Source of the DNA: Rhodococcus rhodochrous
Lineage (GTDB): Bacteria > Actinomycetota > Actinomycetes > Mycobacteriales > Mycobacteriaceae
Assembly (NCBI RefSeq): GCF_014854695.1
Contig: NZ_CP027557.1
Coordinates: 3,472,001 to 3,536,000, forward strand
Reading direction: 5' to 3'
Length of the DNA stretch: 64,000 nt
Shown: in pieces, positions 51,644 through 61,716 of the stretch
Layout of the letters: the number at the start of each line of letters is the position of its first letter
Numbering within the stretch: position 1 is the first letter of the stretch
Made by a program: the position numbers and the translations under genes
The notes under the pieces: model-generated
What the model was told of the DNA's origin: nothing
Databases searched by the model: none
The model's input: the letters and a program-made list of their open reading frames with translations, nothing else

Positions 51644-52849
51644 TCACGCCCGCTCCGGCGTCTCCACCGGTTCGGTGCGGTGGAGCAGTCCCGCGAGCAT
51701 CGGGAGCACGAGGACGGTGACGGCGCCCGCCGCCACGAGGATCGACGCGCTCGCGTTCGACATCTGGTCGGCACTCACCGCCACGCCCGTGACCGCGACG
51801 ATCAGGGGAAGACCCGTCGTCGAGTACAGGGCGATCTGCAACTGCTCCGCGGTTCCGAACATCCGCTTTCCGGTCTCGTCACGTTCGAGGCGCGATGCGA
51901 CGAAGACCGGCACACCCCGCACCAGGACGAGCAGTCCGAGGAATGCCAGCAGGATCCCCGGGGCACTCACGACGGCACCGACGTCGATCGCCATGCCCGA
52001 GGTGACGAAGAAGATCGGGATGAGGAAGCCGTAGCCCAGACCATCGAGCTTCTTCTCGAGCCGTTCGTCGCCCGCCGGGATCGTGCGGCGCAGGATGAAA
52101 CCGGCCGCGAAGGCACCGAGGATGATGTCGAGATCGAAGACGGCCGCGACGGCGATGAGTCCGACGAGCAGCAGCATCGTCAGGCGCACCGGGATCTGGG
52201 CGGTGGTGTCGGAACCGAGCCGGACGAACTGGGTGAACCGTGAGCCCTCCCGCAGGATCCAGGTCGGCAGCACGGCGACGACGACGGCCACGACCGCGAA
52301 CGCCAGCAGGACGATCAGCGAGCCGAGTGCGCCGCGCGCACCGAGCAGGGTCGCCATGGCCACGACGGGCAGCAGCTCTCCGAACGCCCCGTGGTTGAGC
52401 ACCGAGCGTCCGAGTGGGGTTGCGACGAGTCCGCGGTCGGCGAGGATCGGCAGGAGCGTCCCCAGCGCCGTGGACGTCAGCGCGATCGCCACGGCGATCT
52501 CGGCGTGCACCTGACCCGCCGCTCCCAGTGCGGCGACGGTGCCGAGAGCCAACAACATGCACACGCACCAGGTGAACATCGCGCGACGCCCACCCCGCCC
52601 GCGCAGCTCGGCGGGGTCGATCTCGTATCCGGCGAGCAGGAAGAGCATCCCCAGGCCGAGTTCGCGCAGGATACCGATCTCGCTGCCCGTCTCCGCGAGG
52701 TCGAGCGCGTAGGGACCGATGAGGACACCGGCCACCAGCAGCAGCACGACCTCGGGGACCAGCCGACGCGGAACGGCGCCGGCGATCAGCGGTGCCAGCA
52801 CCGCCGCGACGGCGATCCAGAACAGCGAGGTGGCTACAGCAGCGTCCAT
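51644..52849 (-). CDS. CPA2-type cation/proton antiporter
   Basis: Membrane antiporter (401 aa) with about 12 helices and no RCK regulatory tail. The Na/H exchanger family motif is LIGPYALDLAETGSEIGIL with FLLAGYEIDPAELRGRGG, and the ion-site region is FGAFAAGF/ILGAFAAGFILRRTIP. The ion (Na or K) cannot be told. It is read leftward, with 25 bp between its start and the gatB stop, and is convergent with the lppZ-like gene, touching it end to end. Confidence 0.87.
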   Translation of the reverse strand: MDAAVATSLFWIAVAAVLAPLIAGAVPRRLVPEVVLLLVAGVLIGPYALDLAETGSEIGILRELGLGMLFLLAGYEIDPAELRGRGGRRAMFTWCVCMLLALGTVAALGAAGQVHAEIAVAIALTSTALGTLLPILADRGLVATPLGRSVLNHGAFGELLPVVAMATLLGARGALGSLIVLLAFAVVAVVVAVLPTWILREGSRFTQFVRLGSDTTAQIPVRLTMLLLVGLIAVAAVFDLDIILGAFAAGFILRRTIPAGDERLEKKLDGLGYGFLIPIFFVTSGMAIDVGAVVSAPGILLAFLGLLVLVRGVPVFVASRLERDETGKRMFGTAEQLQIALYSTTGLPLIVAVTGVAVSADQMSNASASILVAAGAVTVLVLPMLAGLLHRTEPVETPERA

Positions 52850-52874
52850 GCGCCGCTACTCTAGCCGCGCAAGA

Positions 52875-54383
52875 TCAACTGCACGCGGCGATGACGAGTT
52901 CCTTCACGCGCGCCGGATCGGCCTGTCCGCGAGTGGCCTTCATGACGTCGCCGACGATCTTGCCGGCCGCCTGAACCTTGCCGGACCGGATCTTGTCGGC
53001 GATGTCGGGGTTGGCGGCCAGAGCGGCGTCGACCGCGGCCTGCAGCGCCGAATCGTCGCGCACGACCTCGAGACCGCGAGCGGCGACCACCTCGTCGGGC
53101 TCGCCCTCACCGGCGAGCACACCGTCGACGACCTGACGGGCCAGCTTGTTCGTCAGCTTGCCGTCGGCCACCAGTGCGATGACGCGGGCGACCTGCTCGG
53201 GCGTGATGGGCAGTTCGGCGAGTTCGACACCGCGGGTGTTGGCCTGCTGGGCCAGGTAGGCGACCCACCACGAGCGGGCCTCCGAGGCGGGGGCGCCGGC
53301 CTCGGTGGTCGCGATGACGAGATCGAGCGCACCGGCGTTGACGAGGTCGCGCATCTCCTCGTCGGAGACACCCCAGTCGGCCTGGATGCGGGCGCGGCGC
53401 AGCCACGGCAGCTCGGGCAGCGTCGCGCGCAACTCCTCGACCCAGGCGGCGTCGGGCGCGATCGGCTCGAGGTCGGGCTCCGGGAAGTAGCGGTAGTCCT
53501 CGGCGGTCTCCTTGCGGCGACCGGGCGAGGTGGTGCCGTCGGCCTCCTGGAAGTGCCGGGTCTCCTGGATCACCTCACCACCGGAGACCAGCACGGCCGC
53601 CTGGCGGCGCATCTCGTAGCGCACCGCGACCTCGACGGACTTGAGGGAGTTGACGTTCTTCGTCTCGGTACGGGTACCGAACTCCTTCGCGCCGATGGGC
53701 ATCAGCGAGATGTTCGCGTCGCACCGCATCGAACCCTGGTCCATGCGGACGTCGGAGACATCGAGGGCCTTGAGCAGGTCGCGCAGGGCAGTGACGTAGG
53801 CGCGGGCGACCTCGGGGGCGCGCTCGCCGGCACCGACGATCGGCTTGGTGACGATCTCGACGAGCGGCACACCGGCGCGGTTGTAGTCGAGCAGCGAGTG
53901 ACTCGCACCGTGGATGCGACCGGTGGCGCCACCGACGTGCAGCGACTTGCCGGTGTCCTCCTCCATGTGCGCGCGCTCGATGTCGACGCGCCAGGTGGTG
54001 CCGTCGTCGAGCACGACGTCGAGGTATCCGTCGGTGGCGATCGGCTCGTCGTACTGCGAGATCTGGTAGTTCTTCGGCTGATCCGGGTAGAAGTAGTTCT
54101 TCCGCGCGAAGCGACCCCACGGGGTGATCGAGCAGTTCAGCGCGAGGCCGATGCGGATCGCGGACTCGACGGCAGCCTGGTTGACGACGGGCAGTGCCCC
54201 CGGCAGACCGAGGCAGACCGGGCACACCTGCGTGTTGGGCTCGGCGCCGAAGGCGGTCGGGCAGCCGCAGAACATCTTGGTGGCGGTGTGCAGCTCGACG
54301 TGCACCTCCATGCCCATCACGGGCTCGAACTTCGCGAGCACGTCGTCGTAGGCGAGCAGGTCAGCGGACACGGAGGCAGTCAT
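52875..54383 (-). CDS. gatB: Aspartyl/glutamyl-tRNA amidotransferase subunit B
   Basis: tRNA-binding kinase subunit (502 aa) that phosphorylates Glu-tRNA-Gln for amidation. Signatures: [60 protein letters not shown]; a C-terminal YqeY-like domain ends the protein. Unlike gatC-gatA it is separated by about 5 kb from gatA. Confidence 0.96.
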   Translation of the reverse strand: MTASVSADLLAYDDVLAKFEPVMGMEVHVELHTATKMFCGCPTAFGAEPNTQVCPVCLGLPGALPVVNQAAVESAIRIGLALNCSITPWGRFARKNYFYPDQPKNYQISQYDEPIATDGYLDVVLDDGTTWRVDIERAHMEEDTGKSLHVGGATGRIHGASHSLLDYNRAGVPLVEIVTKPIVGAGERAPEVARAYVTALRDLLKALDVSDVRMDQGSMRCDANISLMPIGAKEFGTRTETKNVNSLKSVEVAVRYEMRRQAAVLVSGGEVIQETRHFQEADGTTSPGRRKETAEDYRYFPEPDLEPIAPDAAWVEELRATLPELPWLRRARIQADWGVSDEEMRDLVNAGALDLVIATTEAGAPASEARSWWVAYLAQQANTRGVELAELPITPEQVARVIALVADGKLTNKLARQVVDGVLAGEGEPDEVVAARGLEVVRDDSALQAAVDAALAANPDIADKIRSGKVQAAGKIVGDVMKATRGQADPARVKELVIAACS

Positions 54384-54425
54384 GGTGTCGATTTTAGACG
54401 GCGCCGGGAGTGCCGACGCGCGGCC

Positions 54426-55454
54426 TCACCCGAACAGGATCCGCATCTCCTGATAGCGCTCGTCGGGCACGTACTTCGGTTCGGCGAGCTCGTCGAAATC
54501 GACCCGGGCGATGTCGGTGCCGTGCAGTGCGACCATGTGCCCCCAGTCCTCCTCGGCGACGAGATCGGTCACCGCCATGCCGAGTCGGGTGGCGAGCACC
54601 CGGTCGAATGCCGTGGGGACACCGCCTCGTTGGATGTGCCCGAGGACCGTCGCGCGGGCCTCGATGCCGGTGTGCTTCTCGATGAGCGGCGCGAGCACCT
54701 CCGCGATCCCACCGAGGCGCGGCCGGTCGAATCCGTCGAGTCCCTTGGTGGAGTATGCCTCCTCCATCTCGGGGAGTGTGAAGCCCTCGGCGACGACGAC
54801 CATCGGCGAGCGCCCGCGGTTGCGAACACTCATCACCCACTCGCAGATCTGTTCGAGGCTCTCGGGGTGTTCCGGGATGAGGATGGCGTGTGCGCCGCCC
54901 GCGGTGCCCGCGTGCAGTGCGATCCATCCGGCGTGCCGGCCCATAACCTCGAGCACCATGCAGCGTTTGTGGGAGTTGCCGGTGGTGCGGAGGCGGTCGA
55001 TCGCCACCGTCGCGATCTCGACGGCCGTGTCGAAACCGAAGGTGTAGTCGGTGTGGCTGAGGTCGTTGTCGATCGTCTTCGGCACACCGACGATGCGGAT
55101 CCCTTCACCGAAGAGCCGCTTCGAGGCTGCGGCGGTGCCCTCTCCCCCGATGGCGATCACGGCGTCGATCCCGAGGCGGTCGAGGGTCTTCTGGATGTTC
55201 TGTGCCCCGCCGTCAGGTCCCTGGTACGGGCCGAACCGGCTCGTGCCGAGGATCGTGCCTCCCTGCTGGGCGAGACCGCGAACACGGCTGCGGTCCAACG
55301 GGATCACATCGCCCTCGACGAGACCGCGCCAGCCGTCGAGGAATCCGACGAACTCCTGTCCGTGCACCTCGGTCCCCTTGAGCACCGCTCCGCGGATGAC
55401 CGCGTTGAGACCGGGACAGTCCCCGCCACTGGTGAGAATTCCGATCCTCGTCAC
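54426..55454 (-). CDS. pfkA: 6-phosphofructokinase
   Basis: ATP- or PPi-dependent phosphofructokinase (342 aa). MTRIGILTSGGDCPGLNAVI is the N-terminal nucleotide site, GGEGTAAASKRLFGEG is the GGDGS-type loop with Thr/Gly variation, and GVPKTIDNDLSHTDYTFGFD contains the catalytic Asp. The GGEGT rather than GGDGS loop fits ATP-dependent actinobacterial enzymes but phosphate donor use needs a test. It lies between gatB and the response regulator gene. Confidence 0.94.
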   Translation of the reverse strand: MTRIGILTSGGDCPGLNAVIRGAVLKGTEVHGQEFVGFLDGWRGLVEGDVIPLDRSRVRGLAQQGGTILGTSRFGPYQGPDGGAQNIQKTLDRLGIDAVIAIGGEGTAAASKRLFGEGIRIVGVPKTIDNDLSHTDYTFGFDTAVEIATVAIDRLRTTGNSHKRCMVLEVMGRHAGWIALHAGTAGGAHAILIPEHPESLEQICEWVMSVRNRGRSPMVVVAEGFTLPEMEEAYSTKGLDGFDRPRLGGIAEVLAPLIEKHTGIEARATVLGHIQRGGVPTAFDRVLATRLGMAVTDLVAEEDWGHMVALHGTDIARVDFDELAEPKYVPDERYQEMRILFG

Positions 55455-55557
55455 GCACTACCTCCCGTCGGATGGACCAGTACCGCAGAACCGGTACTGC
55501 CCGGACCGGTGCTGCAGTGCCAATCCTGCCCGTTCGCAGTCGCGACGGCAGCCCGAT

Positions 55558-56235
55558 TCAGCCGGGTGTGACGAGACCGGACTCGTAGGCGAGCACCACG
55601 GCCTGCGCGCGGTCGCGCAGATGCAGCTTCCCGAGCACCTTTCCGACGTGGGTCTTGACGGTCTGTTCGGCGACGAACAACCGCTCCGCGATCTCGGTGT
55701 TCGACAGGCCGTGCGCGATCAGTTCGAGCACTTCGAGTTCGCGCGGGGTGAGAGGATCGAGGACGCGGTCGCGTCCTCTCGCCGGTCGGCGCCGGCTGGT
55801 GACGTCGGCGATGAGACGACGGGTGACGGTCGGCGCGAGCAACGCCTGACCGTCGGCGACCACCCGCACGGCACGCACGAGTTCGTCGGCCGGCGCGTCT
55901 TTGAGCAGGAACCCGCTCGCTCCCATCCCCAGCGCCTCGTAGACATAGTCGTCGAGATCGAAGGTGGTGAGCATGAGCACCTTCGACCGCGGCTCACGGG
56001 TGTCGGCGAGGATGTGCCGCGCCGCGTCGAGACCGTTCATCTCGGGCATGCGCACGTCCATGAGGACGACGTCGGGTCGCAGGCGCGCGACCTCCGAGAC
56101 GGCCGCTCGACCGTCGGGGGCATCGCCGACGACGCTGATGTCGGGCTGGGCTCCGAGCAGTGCTCCGAAGCCCTGCCGAACCATGGCCTGGTCGTCGGCG
56201 ATGAACACGGTGATGGGAGGGTGCGGTTCGGTCAT
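55558..56235 (-). CDS. NarL/FixJ-type response regulator
   Basis: Regulator of 225 aa: receiver domain with phospho-acceptor Asp60 in DVVLMDVRMPEMNGLDAARH and a LuxR-type DNA-binding domain (LTPRELEVLELIAHGLSNTE, VAEQTVKTHVGKVLGKLHLR). It begins 11 bp after the histidine kinase stop, so the two form an operon. Likely targets are the divergent lipase genes, but this is inference. Confidence 0.93.
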   Translation of the reverse strand: MTEPHPPITVFIADDQAMVRQGFGALLGAQPDISVVGDAPDGRAAVSEVARLRPDVVLMDVRMPEMNGLDAARHILADTREPRSKVLMLTTFDLDDYVYEALGMGASGFLLKDAPADELVRAVRVVADGQALLAPTVTRRLIADVTSRRRPARGRDRVLDPLTPRELEVLELIAHGLSNTEIAERLFVAEQTVKTHVGKVLGKLHLRDRAQAVVLAYESGLVTPG

Positions 56236-56246
56236 CGGCACCCACC

Positions 56247-57476
56247 TTAGGCCCCGGTCAGCACCGGGAGGACCGCTCGGACCTCGAAACCTCCTCCGGG
56301 CCGGGGATGGGCGACGAGTTGTCCGCCCACGACGGACGCGCGTTCGACCATGCCCAGGATTCCGTTGCCGCCGCTGCGGTCCGACGGACGAACGGTGGCG
56401 ACGAGGTCGTCGACCGACGACTGTCCGTTGGTCACTTCCACCGTGACGGTCGCCGGCTCCCACAGCAGCCGCGCGCACACGCGGGCACCGGGAGCGTGCC
56501 GGGCCGCGTTCGCGAGCGACTCCTGCAGGATCCGGTAGACCGTCAGGCCGACACCGTCGGAGACACGCCCCGGCACTCCGTCGATTCGGGTCTCGAGCAA
56601 CATCCCCGCGCGACGCGAGGACTCGAACAGGTCGTCGATGCGGTCGAGACCCGGCTGGGGTTCGTGCTCGGGGAGTTGCCCGTCGCTGCGGAGGACCCCG
56701 AGCAGGGTGCGGACCTCGTTCAGTGCTTCCCGCGCGGTCGCACCGAGGGCGTCGAATTCGGCGCGCACGTCGTCGTTCACGTCCGGAAGCCGATAAGGGG
56801 CGCTCTGTGCCTGCACGACGATCATCGACATGTGGTGGGCGACGATGTCGTGCAGGTCGCGTGCGATGTGCGCCTTCTCCTCGAGGATGGCGCGACGCGC
56901 ACGTTCGAGCTCGCTGACCTCCTCCTCCCGGGCTAGTTGCCGTCGGGAGATCAGCAGCCAGCGCACCAGCAACCCGAAGACGACGACGGCGGTGATACCG
57001 ATGCCCCATCCCCAGCCGTTGCGGCCGGGAACGAACGCCGCGAACAACAGTACGGTCGCGACCCACACGACCAGCACGAGGCGGATCTCCTCGCGGATCG
57101 CAACGGCGAACACCAGCGCAAGCATCACCAGGATGTGCACGACCTGCCACGGATAGTCGTAGCCGGGAACCAGGTCGAACGCTATCGGGATGACGAGTCC
57201 GGCCGCCGCGGCCACCGCCCACCCCAGAGCCGGCCGGACGAGCACGAGGAGGAACGGGAACACCGCCATCCCCGAGATCAGCGGCAACAGCGGTGGGGAG
57301 ATGTCGTGGGTCAGGGGCAGCGTCGGCCACGCGATCGCATAGAGGATCAACGTCACGGTGACCACGGTGACGACGCTCCACCGTCCCCGGCCCAGGCGTC
57401 CCGCGGTTCTCACGCCGGACTTCGCAAGCTCTTTCACCTCACCCACGCTAGGAGCCTCGGTCTCGACTGTCCTCAT
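56247..57476 (-). CDS. Membrane histidine kinase (HisKA_3 type)
   Basis: Sensor kinase (409 aa) with about five to six membrane helices in residues 35-175, no large periplasmic domain, and a HisKA_3 region with His209 in KAHIARDLHDIVAHHMSMIV. The ATPase domain shows ESLANAARHAPG (N box) and GNGILGMVERA (G2 box). The D-G-G segment is unusual (TNGQSS in place of a typical DxG). It has the layout of intramembrane-sensing kinases such as LiaS/DesK, which respond to membrane state. Confidence 0.92.
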   Translation of the reverse strand: MRTVETEAPSVGEVKELAKSGVRTAGRLGRGRWSVVTVVTVTLILYAIAWPTLPLTHDISPPLLPLISGMAVFPFLLVLVRPALGWAVAAAAGLVIPIAFDLVPGYDYPWQVVHILVMLALVFAVAIREEIRLVLVVWVATVLLFAAFVPGRNGWGWGIGITAVVVFGLLVRWLLISRRQLAREEEVSELERARRAILEEKAHIARDLHDIVAHHMSMIVVQAQSAPYRLPDVNDDVRAEFDALGATAREALNEVRTLLGVLRSDGQLPEHEPQPGLDRIDDLFESSRRAGMLLETRIDGVPGRVSDGVGLTVYRILQESLANAARHAPGARVCARLLWEPATVTVEVTNGQSSVDDLVATVRPSDRSGGNGILGMVERASVVGGQLVAHPRPGGGFEVRAVLPVLTGA

Positions 57477-57580
57477 ACCTGGGGGTGAGATCCGCGTAGC
57501 TCTGCAGGTGGTGCCGGCCTGATCGAGATCGCTCCGGCGCGGGGTCCGGTGGAGGGCTGTGCGTTCCTAGCGTCGCCGGC

Positions 57581-58192
57581 ATGACAGTGAAATCCGCAGT
57601 GGTCCGAGTTGCGTCGGTCGCCTTCCTCGCCACCGCGGCATATGCCGCCGTGCCGGGGGCGCTCGCCCACTCCGCCGCGCCCCCGACGGAAGACGCCGCG
57701 ACCGCAGCGACGGTGACGGCGCTCGTCGCCGACGACGCGGAGCGAGCACTGTCGTCCCTGCCGACCGATTTCACCGCCGTGATGGGGTACACGCCGATCG
57801 TCGAACAGTGGGCGGACGGAACGACCGTCCTCGCCGATCCGGAGGGTGACTGCTCCACGCCGGTTCCGGTGCCGGCGGCGTTCGAATCGGCATGCCGGGT
57901 CCACGATTTCGGATACGACCTCCTGCGGTACGCCCACATCACCGGTGGCGAGCTGGTCACCGATGCCCGGCGCGAACTCGACGGGCTGTTCGCGCGACAT
58001 CTCGACACCGTCTGTCGTTCCGAACCCGACATCGCGTCGTGCATGCCGGTCGCAGGAATCTCTTCTGCAGCAGTGGAATTCAATTCGTGGCGACAGGGTC
58101 ACCGGACGCCTGTCGCGGAATCGCCGTGGGCCCTGGCCGTCGCTGCGGGCTCGGTCGCCCTGGGCTTCACGGCACGAAAGGTGCGGCGATGA
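57581..58192 (+). CDS. Secreted phospholipase A2-like protein
   Basis: Protein of 203 aa with a signal peptide (residues 1-29), a central domain with the prokaryotic phospholipase A2 signature ESACRVHDFGYDLLRY (catalytic His-Asp pair, Ca-binding Asp) and four Cys residues suited to two disulfides, and a C-terminal hydrophobic segment plus basic end (SPWALAVAAGSVALGFTARK). The last part may anchor it in the membrane. The stop overlaps the next gene (ATGA). Catalysis is likely from the motif but not proved. Confidence 0.75.
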   Translation: MTVKSAVVRVASVAFLATAAYAAVPGALAHSAAPPTEDAATAATVTALVADDAERALSSLPTDFTAVMGYTPIVEQWADGTTVLADPEGDCSTPVPVPAAFESACRVHDFGYDLLRYAHITGGELVTDARRELDGLFARHLDTVCRSEPDIASCMPVAGISSAAVEFNSWRQGHRTPVAESPWALAVAAGSVALGFTARKVRR

Positions 58193-59493
58193 CGGTCCTC
58201 ACGGTGGTTCTCGCGACGGTGATCTCCCTCGCCCCTCCCCTGCTGCCGCGACAGTCGGTCGTACAGGGCGTCGTCACAGGTTTGTCAGTGGTGATCGCGC
58301 TGGCGGTGCTTCGCATCGTCATGGCCGCGCGACGGCGGGCCGGGCGACCTCCGCGACCCGCGAGGCCGGAACTGCGTGTGCCGGTCGCGCTCGTCGGCGG
58401 GTCCGTCGTGCTGGTCGCGGCATCCGGTGCGCATCGGTGGCAGAACGGTCTGCGCGAGGTGATGTCGGTTCCCGCTGTGGATGTGCGCTGGTGGCTCGAA
58501 GCACTGGCGGTCGCGATCGTGGTCGTCGCCGCGGTGCTCGCCGTTCCGCGTCTCGTGCATCTTCTGTCGCGGCGCCGGGTGGCGGTGGCGGCCGTCACCG
58601 TGACGCTGGCGATCGGCGCCACGGTCGGGATCGGCGTCACGGTTGGGATCGGCACAGCCACGATGGCGTTCTCCCCCGGAGGGACGATCGACACGGTCGC
58701 CTCCCCCACCGCGCTCTCGGCGGGGCTGTCGGGCGGTGCGGGATCGGCACTGTCGTGGAACCGGTTGGGCCGCGAGGGGCAGAAGTTCGTGTCCCTGCCC
58801 GCCGAGGGGTCCCCGATCCGGATCTACGTGCCGTTGTCGGCCGCGCCGGATCCGTCTGCGCGCGCGGAGTTCGCAGTGGACGAACTCCGACGGTCGAGAG
58901 CCTTCGACCGACCGCATCTCGTGGTGGCCGTGCCGACCGGCTCGGGTTGGGTCGATGCCGCTGCGGTCCGTGGCTTCGAGCACCGGTGGGGCGACGACGT
59001 CGCCATCGTCGCCCAGCAGTACTCGGACATGCCGAGCTGGGCGACCTTCGTCCTCGACCGCGGTGCCGCGGAGGAGGAGGCCCGGGCGCTCGTCACCGCA
59101 CTGCGAGCACACCTGTCCACGCTGCCCGACGAGCAACGTCCCGCCCTGCACGTCTACGGGCAGTCCCTGGGCGCGACCGGCGCGAGCGCCGTCTTCGACG
59201 ACGAACCGGAGCCGTGTGCACTGTTCCTCGCGGGGCCGCCCGCGGGTGTCCGCACCGCCGGCGCGAGTGTCCGGGCGAACGCCTCCGACCCTGTGGTGTG
59301 GTGGCGGCCGTCGCTGCTGTGGTCGCCGCCGGATCTGTCGCATGCGCGCGCCGATGCCCCGATCCCGCGGTGGCTGCCGGTGGTGTCGTTCGTGAACACG
59401 ACGGTGGACCTGCTCACCTCGCTCGAGGCCCCACCCGGTCACGGGCACCGCTACGGCGACGATCAGGCGCGGTGCACCTCCGCCCACGGATAG
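58189..59493 (+). CDS. Membrane alpha/beta-hydrolase family protein (DUF2319 type)
   Basis: Protein of 434 aa. About four to five helices in residues 1-155 are followed by a soluble alpha/beta-hydrolase domain with nucleophile Ser326 in YGQSLGATGASAVF, GSALSWNRLGREGQKFVSLP and a late FLAGPPAGVRTAGASVRANA. This family is common in actinobacteria and of unknown substrate. It shares an ATGA overlap with the phospholipase-like gene, so both are made together, and it closes at a hairpin facing gatA. Confidence 0.82.
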   Translation: MTVLTVVLATVISLAPPLLPRQSVVQGVVTGLSVVIALAVLRIVMAARRRAGRPPRPARPELRVPVALVGGSVVLVAASGAHRWQNGLREVMSVPAVDVRWWLEALAVAIVVVAAVLAVPRLVHLLSRRRVAVAAVTVTLAIGATVGIGVTVGIGTATMAFSPGGTIDTVASPTALSAGLSGGAGSALSWNRLGREGQKFVSLPAEGSPIRIYVPLSAAPDPSARAEFAVDELRRSRAFDRPHLVVAVPTGSGWVDAAAVRGFEHRWGDDVAIVAQQYSDMPSWATFVLDRGAAEEEARALVTALRAHLSTLPDEQRPALHVYGQSLGATGASAVFDDEPEPCALFLAGPPAGVRTAGASVRANASDPVVWWRPSLLWSPPDLSHARADAPIPRWLPVVSFVNTTVDLLTSLEAPPGHGHRYGDDQARCTSAHG

Positions 59494-59522
59494 ATCGCAT
59501 CCGGATGGATCGGCGCCCGGAT

Positions 59523-59568
59523 ACACCGCGACCCGCCGGCCGACGAACGGCACGGCGGGTCGTGGTGT
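59523..59568. terminator. Bidirectional terminator between the hydrolase gene and gatA
   Basis: A 16-bp stem with one mismatch (ACACCGCGACCCGCCG) around an inner GCCG/CGGC pairing, between convergent genes. Confidence 0.75.
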
Positions 59569-59576
59569 GGAGAGGA

Positions 59577-61052
59577 TCAGGCGACGATGGGTCCTCGTGC
59601 CGCCTCGAAGGCCGCACCCACCCGGTACAGACGCTCGTCGGCGAGAGCCGGGGCCATGATCTGCAGGCCGACGGGAAGACCGTCGTCCGCCGAGAGACCG
59701 GACGGCACCGACATCGCGCAGTGTCCCGCGAGGTTGGTCGGGAGCGTGCACAGATCGGACAGGTACATCGCCAGCGGGTCGTCGACCTTCTCGCCGAGCT
59801 TCCACGGTGTGAACGGACTCGTGGGCGAGACCAGAACGTCGACCTGCTCGTAGGCCTTCTCGAAGTCCTGCGCGATGAGGGTCCGGACCTTGAGGGCCTG
59901 ACCGTAGTAGGCCTCGTAGTAGCCGGAGGACAGCGCGTAGGTACCGATCATGATGCGGCGCTTGACCTCCTTGCCGAAACCGGCGGCGCGGGTCGCGGCC
60001 ATGACCTGCTCGGCGCTCATCGTGCCGTCGTCGACGCGCATGCCGTACCGCATGGCGTCGAAGCGGGCCAGGTTCGAGGAGACCTCCGACGGCAGGATCA
60101 GGTAGTACGAGGCGAGCGCGTACTCGAAGTGCGGGCACGACACCTCGACGACCTCCGCGCCGAGCTTCGTGAGCATCTCGACCGCCGCATCGAACGACGA
60201 GAGCACGCCGGGCTGGTAGCTGTCGGAGTGCAGCTCCTTGACCACGCCGACCTTCAGGCCCTTCAGGTCGCCGGCCGCACCCTGGCGCGCCGCCTCCACG
60301 ACGGGACGCACGGGGGCGTTCACCGACGTCGAGTCGCGCGGATCGTGCCCGGCGATGACCTCGTGCAGCAGTGCCGTGTCGAGGACGGTGCGGCCGCAGG
60401 GTCCACCCTGGTCGAGCGACGACGCGCAGGCGACCAGGCCGTACCGCGAGACCGTGCCGTAGGTGGGCTTGGTGCCGACGGTGGCGGTGACGGCGGCGGG
60501 CTGGCGGATCGAGCCACCGGTGTCGGTGCCGATCGCGAGCGGGGCCTGGTACGACGCGAGCGCCGCAGCGGAACCACCACCGGAGCCACCCGGGATACGG
60601 CTGGTGTCCCACGGGTTGCGGGTGGGACCGTAGGCCGAGTTCTCGGTGGACGAACCCATCGCGAACTCGTCCATGTTGGTCTTGCCGAGGATGGGGATCC
60701 CGGCTTCGCGCAGCTTCGTGGTGAGCGTCGCGTCGTAGGGCGAGACCCAGCCCTCGAGGATCTTCGAACCGCACGTGGTGGGCATGTCCGTGGTGGTGAA
60801 CACGTCCTTGAGCGCGAGCGGCACACCGGCGAGCGCCGAGGCCGGCTTCTCGCCTGCGGCGACAGCACGGTCGACCTCGGCCGCGGCGGCGAGCGCCTGC
60901 TCGGAGGCGACGTGCAGGAAGGCGTTGTACTCGCCGTCCACCTCGGCGATGCGATCGAGGTGGGCCTGGGTGACCTCCACCGACGACAGTTCGCCGGCAT
61001 GGATCTTCGACGCCAGGGTCGCGGCGTCGAGGCGTGTCGTATCCGTGCTCAT
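59577..61052 (-). CDS. gatA: Aspartyl/glutamyl-tRNA amidotransferase subunit A
   Basis: Amidase-signature subunit (491 aa) that releases ammonia from glutamine. The catalytic Lys-Ser-Ser set is in [28 protein letters not shown] and [19 protein letters not shown]. It overlaps gatC (ATGA). In M. tuberculosis pfkA follows immediately; here a four-gene block comes between. Confidence 0.96.
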   Translation of the reverse strand: MSTDTTRLDAATLASKIHAGELSSVEVTQAHLDRIAEVDGEYNAFLHVASEQALAAAAEVDRAVAAGEKPASALAGVPLALKDVFTTTDMPTTCGSKILEGWVSPYDATLTTKLREAGIPILGKTNMDEFAMGSSTENSAYGPTRNPWDTSRIPGGSGGGSAAALASYQAPLAIGTDTGGSIRQPAAVTATVGTKPTYGTVSRYGLVACASSLDQGGPCGRTVLDTALLHEVIAGHDPRDSTSVNAPVRPVVEAARQGAAGDLKGLKVGVVKELHSDSYQPGVLSSFDAAVEMLTKLGAEVVEVSCPHFEYALASYYLILPSEVSSNLARFDAMRYGMRVDDGTMSAEQVMAATRAAGFGKEVKRRIMIGTYALSSGYYEAYYGQALKVRTLIAQDFEKAYEQVDVLVSPTSPFTPWKLGEKVDDPLAMYLSDLCTLPTNLAGHCAMSVPSGLSADDGLPVGLQIMAPALADERLYRVGAAFEAARGPIVA

Positions 61053-61348
61053 TCGCCCTCTCCCAGGATCTGCGGGACCGAGAAGCGGTCCTCCTCGACG
61101 GCCGGCGCACCGGAGAGCGCCTGCTCGGGCGTGAGACCGGGGACGACGACGTCGGGTCGCGTCACGTTGGTGACGGCGTTCGGGTTCGCCATGGGAGCCA
61201 CATCGTCCGCGGCCACCTCCGACACCGCCTTGACGTGGTTGAGGATCGAATCCAACTGACCGGCGAACTCGTCGAGTTCGGCATCGGTCAGCGCAAGCCG
61301 GGACAACCGGGCGAGATGCGCGACCTCGTCACGGGAGATGGCAGGCAC
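61049..61348 (-). CDS. gatC: Aspartyl/glutamyl-tRNA amidotransferase subunit C
   Basis: Small scaffold subunit (99 aa) that stabilises GatA/Gat[21 protein letters not shown] and the end [13 protein letters not shown] match the family. The GTG at 61348, with AAAGGGG upstream, gives the length seen in M. tuberculosis; a longer frame upstream is unlikely. Confidence 0.93.
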   Translation of the reverse strand: MPAISRDEVAHLARLSRLALTDAELDEFAGQLDSILNHVKAVSEVAADDVAPMANPNAVTNVTRPDVVVPGLTPEQALSGAPAVEEDRFSVPQILGEGE

Positions 61349-61390
61349 CGTGAATGGCCCCTTTCCGATGGAGAGTGAACGTCCTGTCCA

Positions 61391-61396
61391 GGGTAA
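61391..61396 (-). promoter_or_regulatory. Possible -10 element of gatCA
   Basis: TACCCT (TANNNT type) on the minus strand, 42 bp upstream of the gatC GTG. No convincing -35 is seen. The rest of the 368-bp gap to 61716 holds no gene I can support. Confidence 0.35.
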
Positions 61397-61716
61397 TGCG
61401 TCCTGGAAGCGACGGCGCACGCGGTTCGGGCGACATCACTCGTCGCGCGGTCGGCGACGCATCCGGCCCGCCGATGTTGCCAGCTTCGCAACGCTGTGTT
61501 GCGTTCGTGTGACATGCCCCGTCGCGACCGGGGATTTTCGGTGGGGTCGGCATATTTTCGGGTCTGCACCGTCCCTGACGCCGTCGACGAGGTGCAAGGA
61601 TGTGGTCTGCCAGAGGTCGACACGGACCCCTGGGCCGGCAGGCGGATGCCGGCGCACCACGTGCCGTCGATGCGACGTTCGTCGACGGCACGAAACCGAC
61701 TGGGGAAAGGACTCAC

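Noticed and set aside
57846-61259. A 1137-codon plus-strand frame over the lipase genes and gatA
   Set aside because: It crosses two well-supported plus-strand genes in another frame and runs antisense to gatA; composition is typical of a GC-driven open frame.
61349-61716. Small plus-strand gene in the gatC/ACT-protein gap
   Set aside because: Frames there start without ribosome sites and run into the ACT-protein gene in a different frame; no motif is visible.
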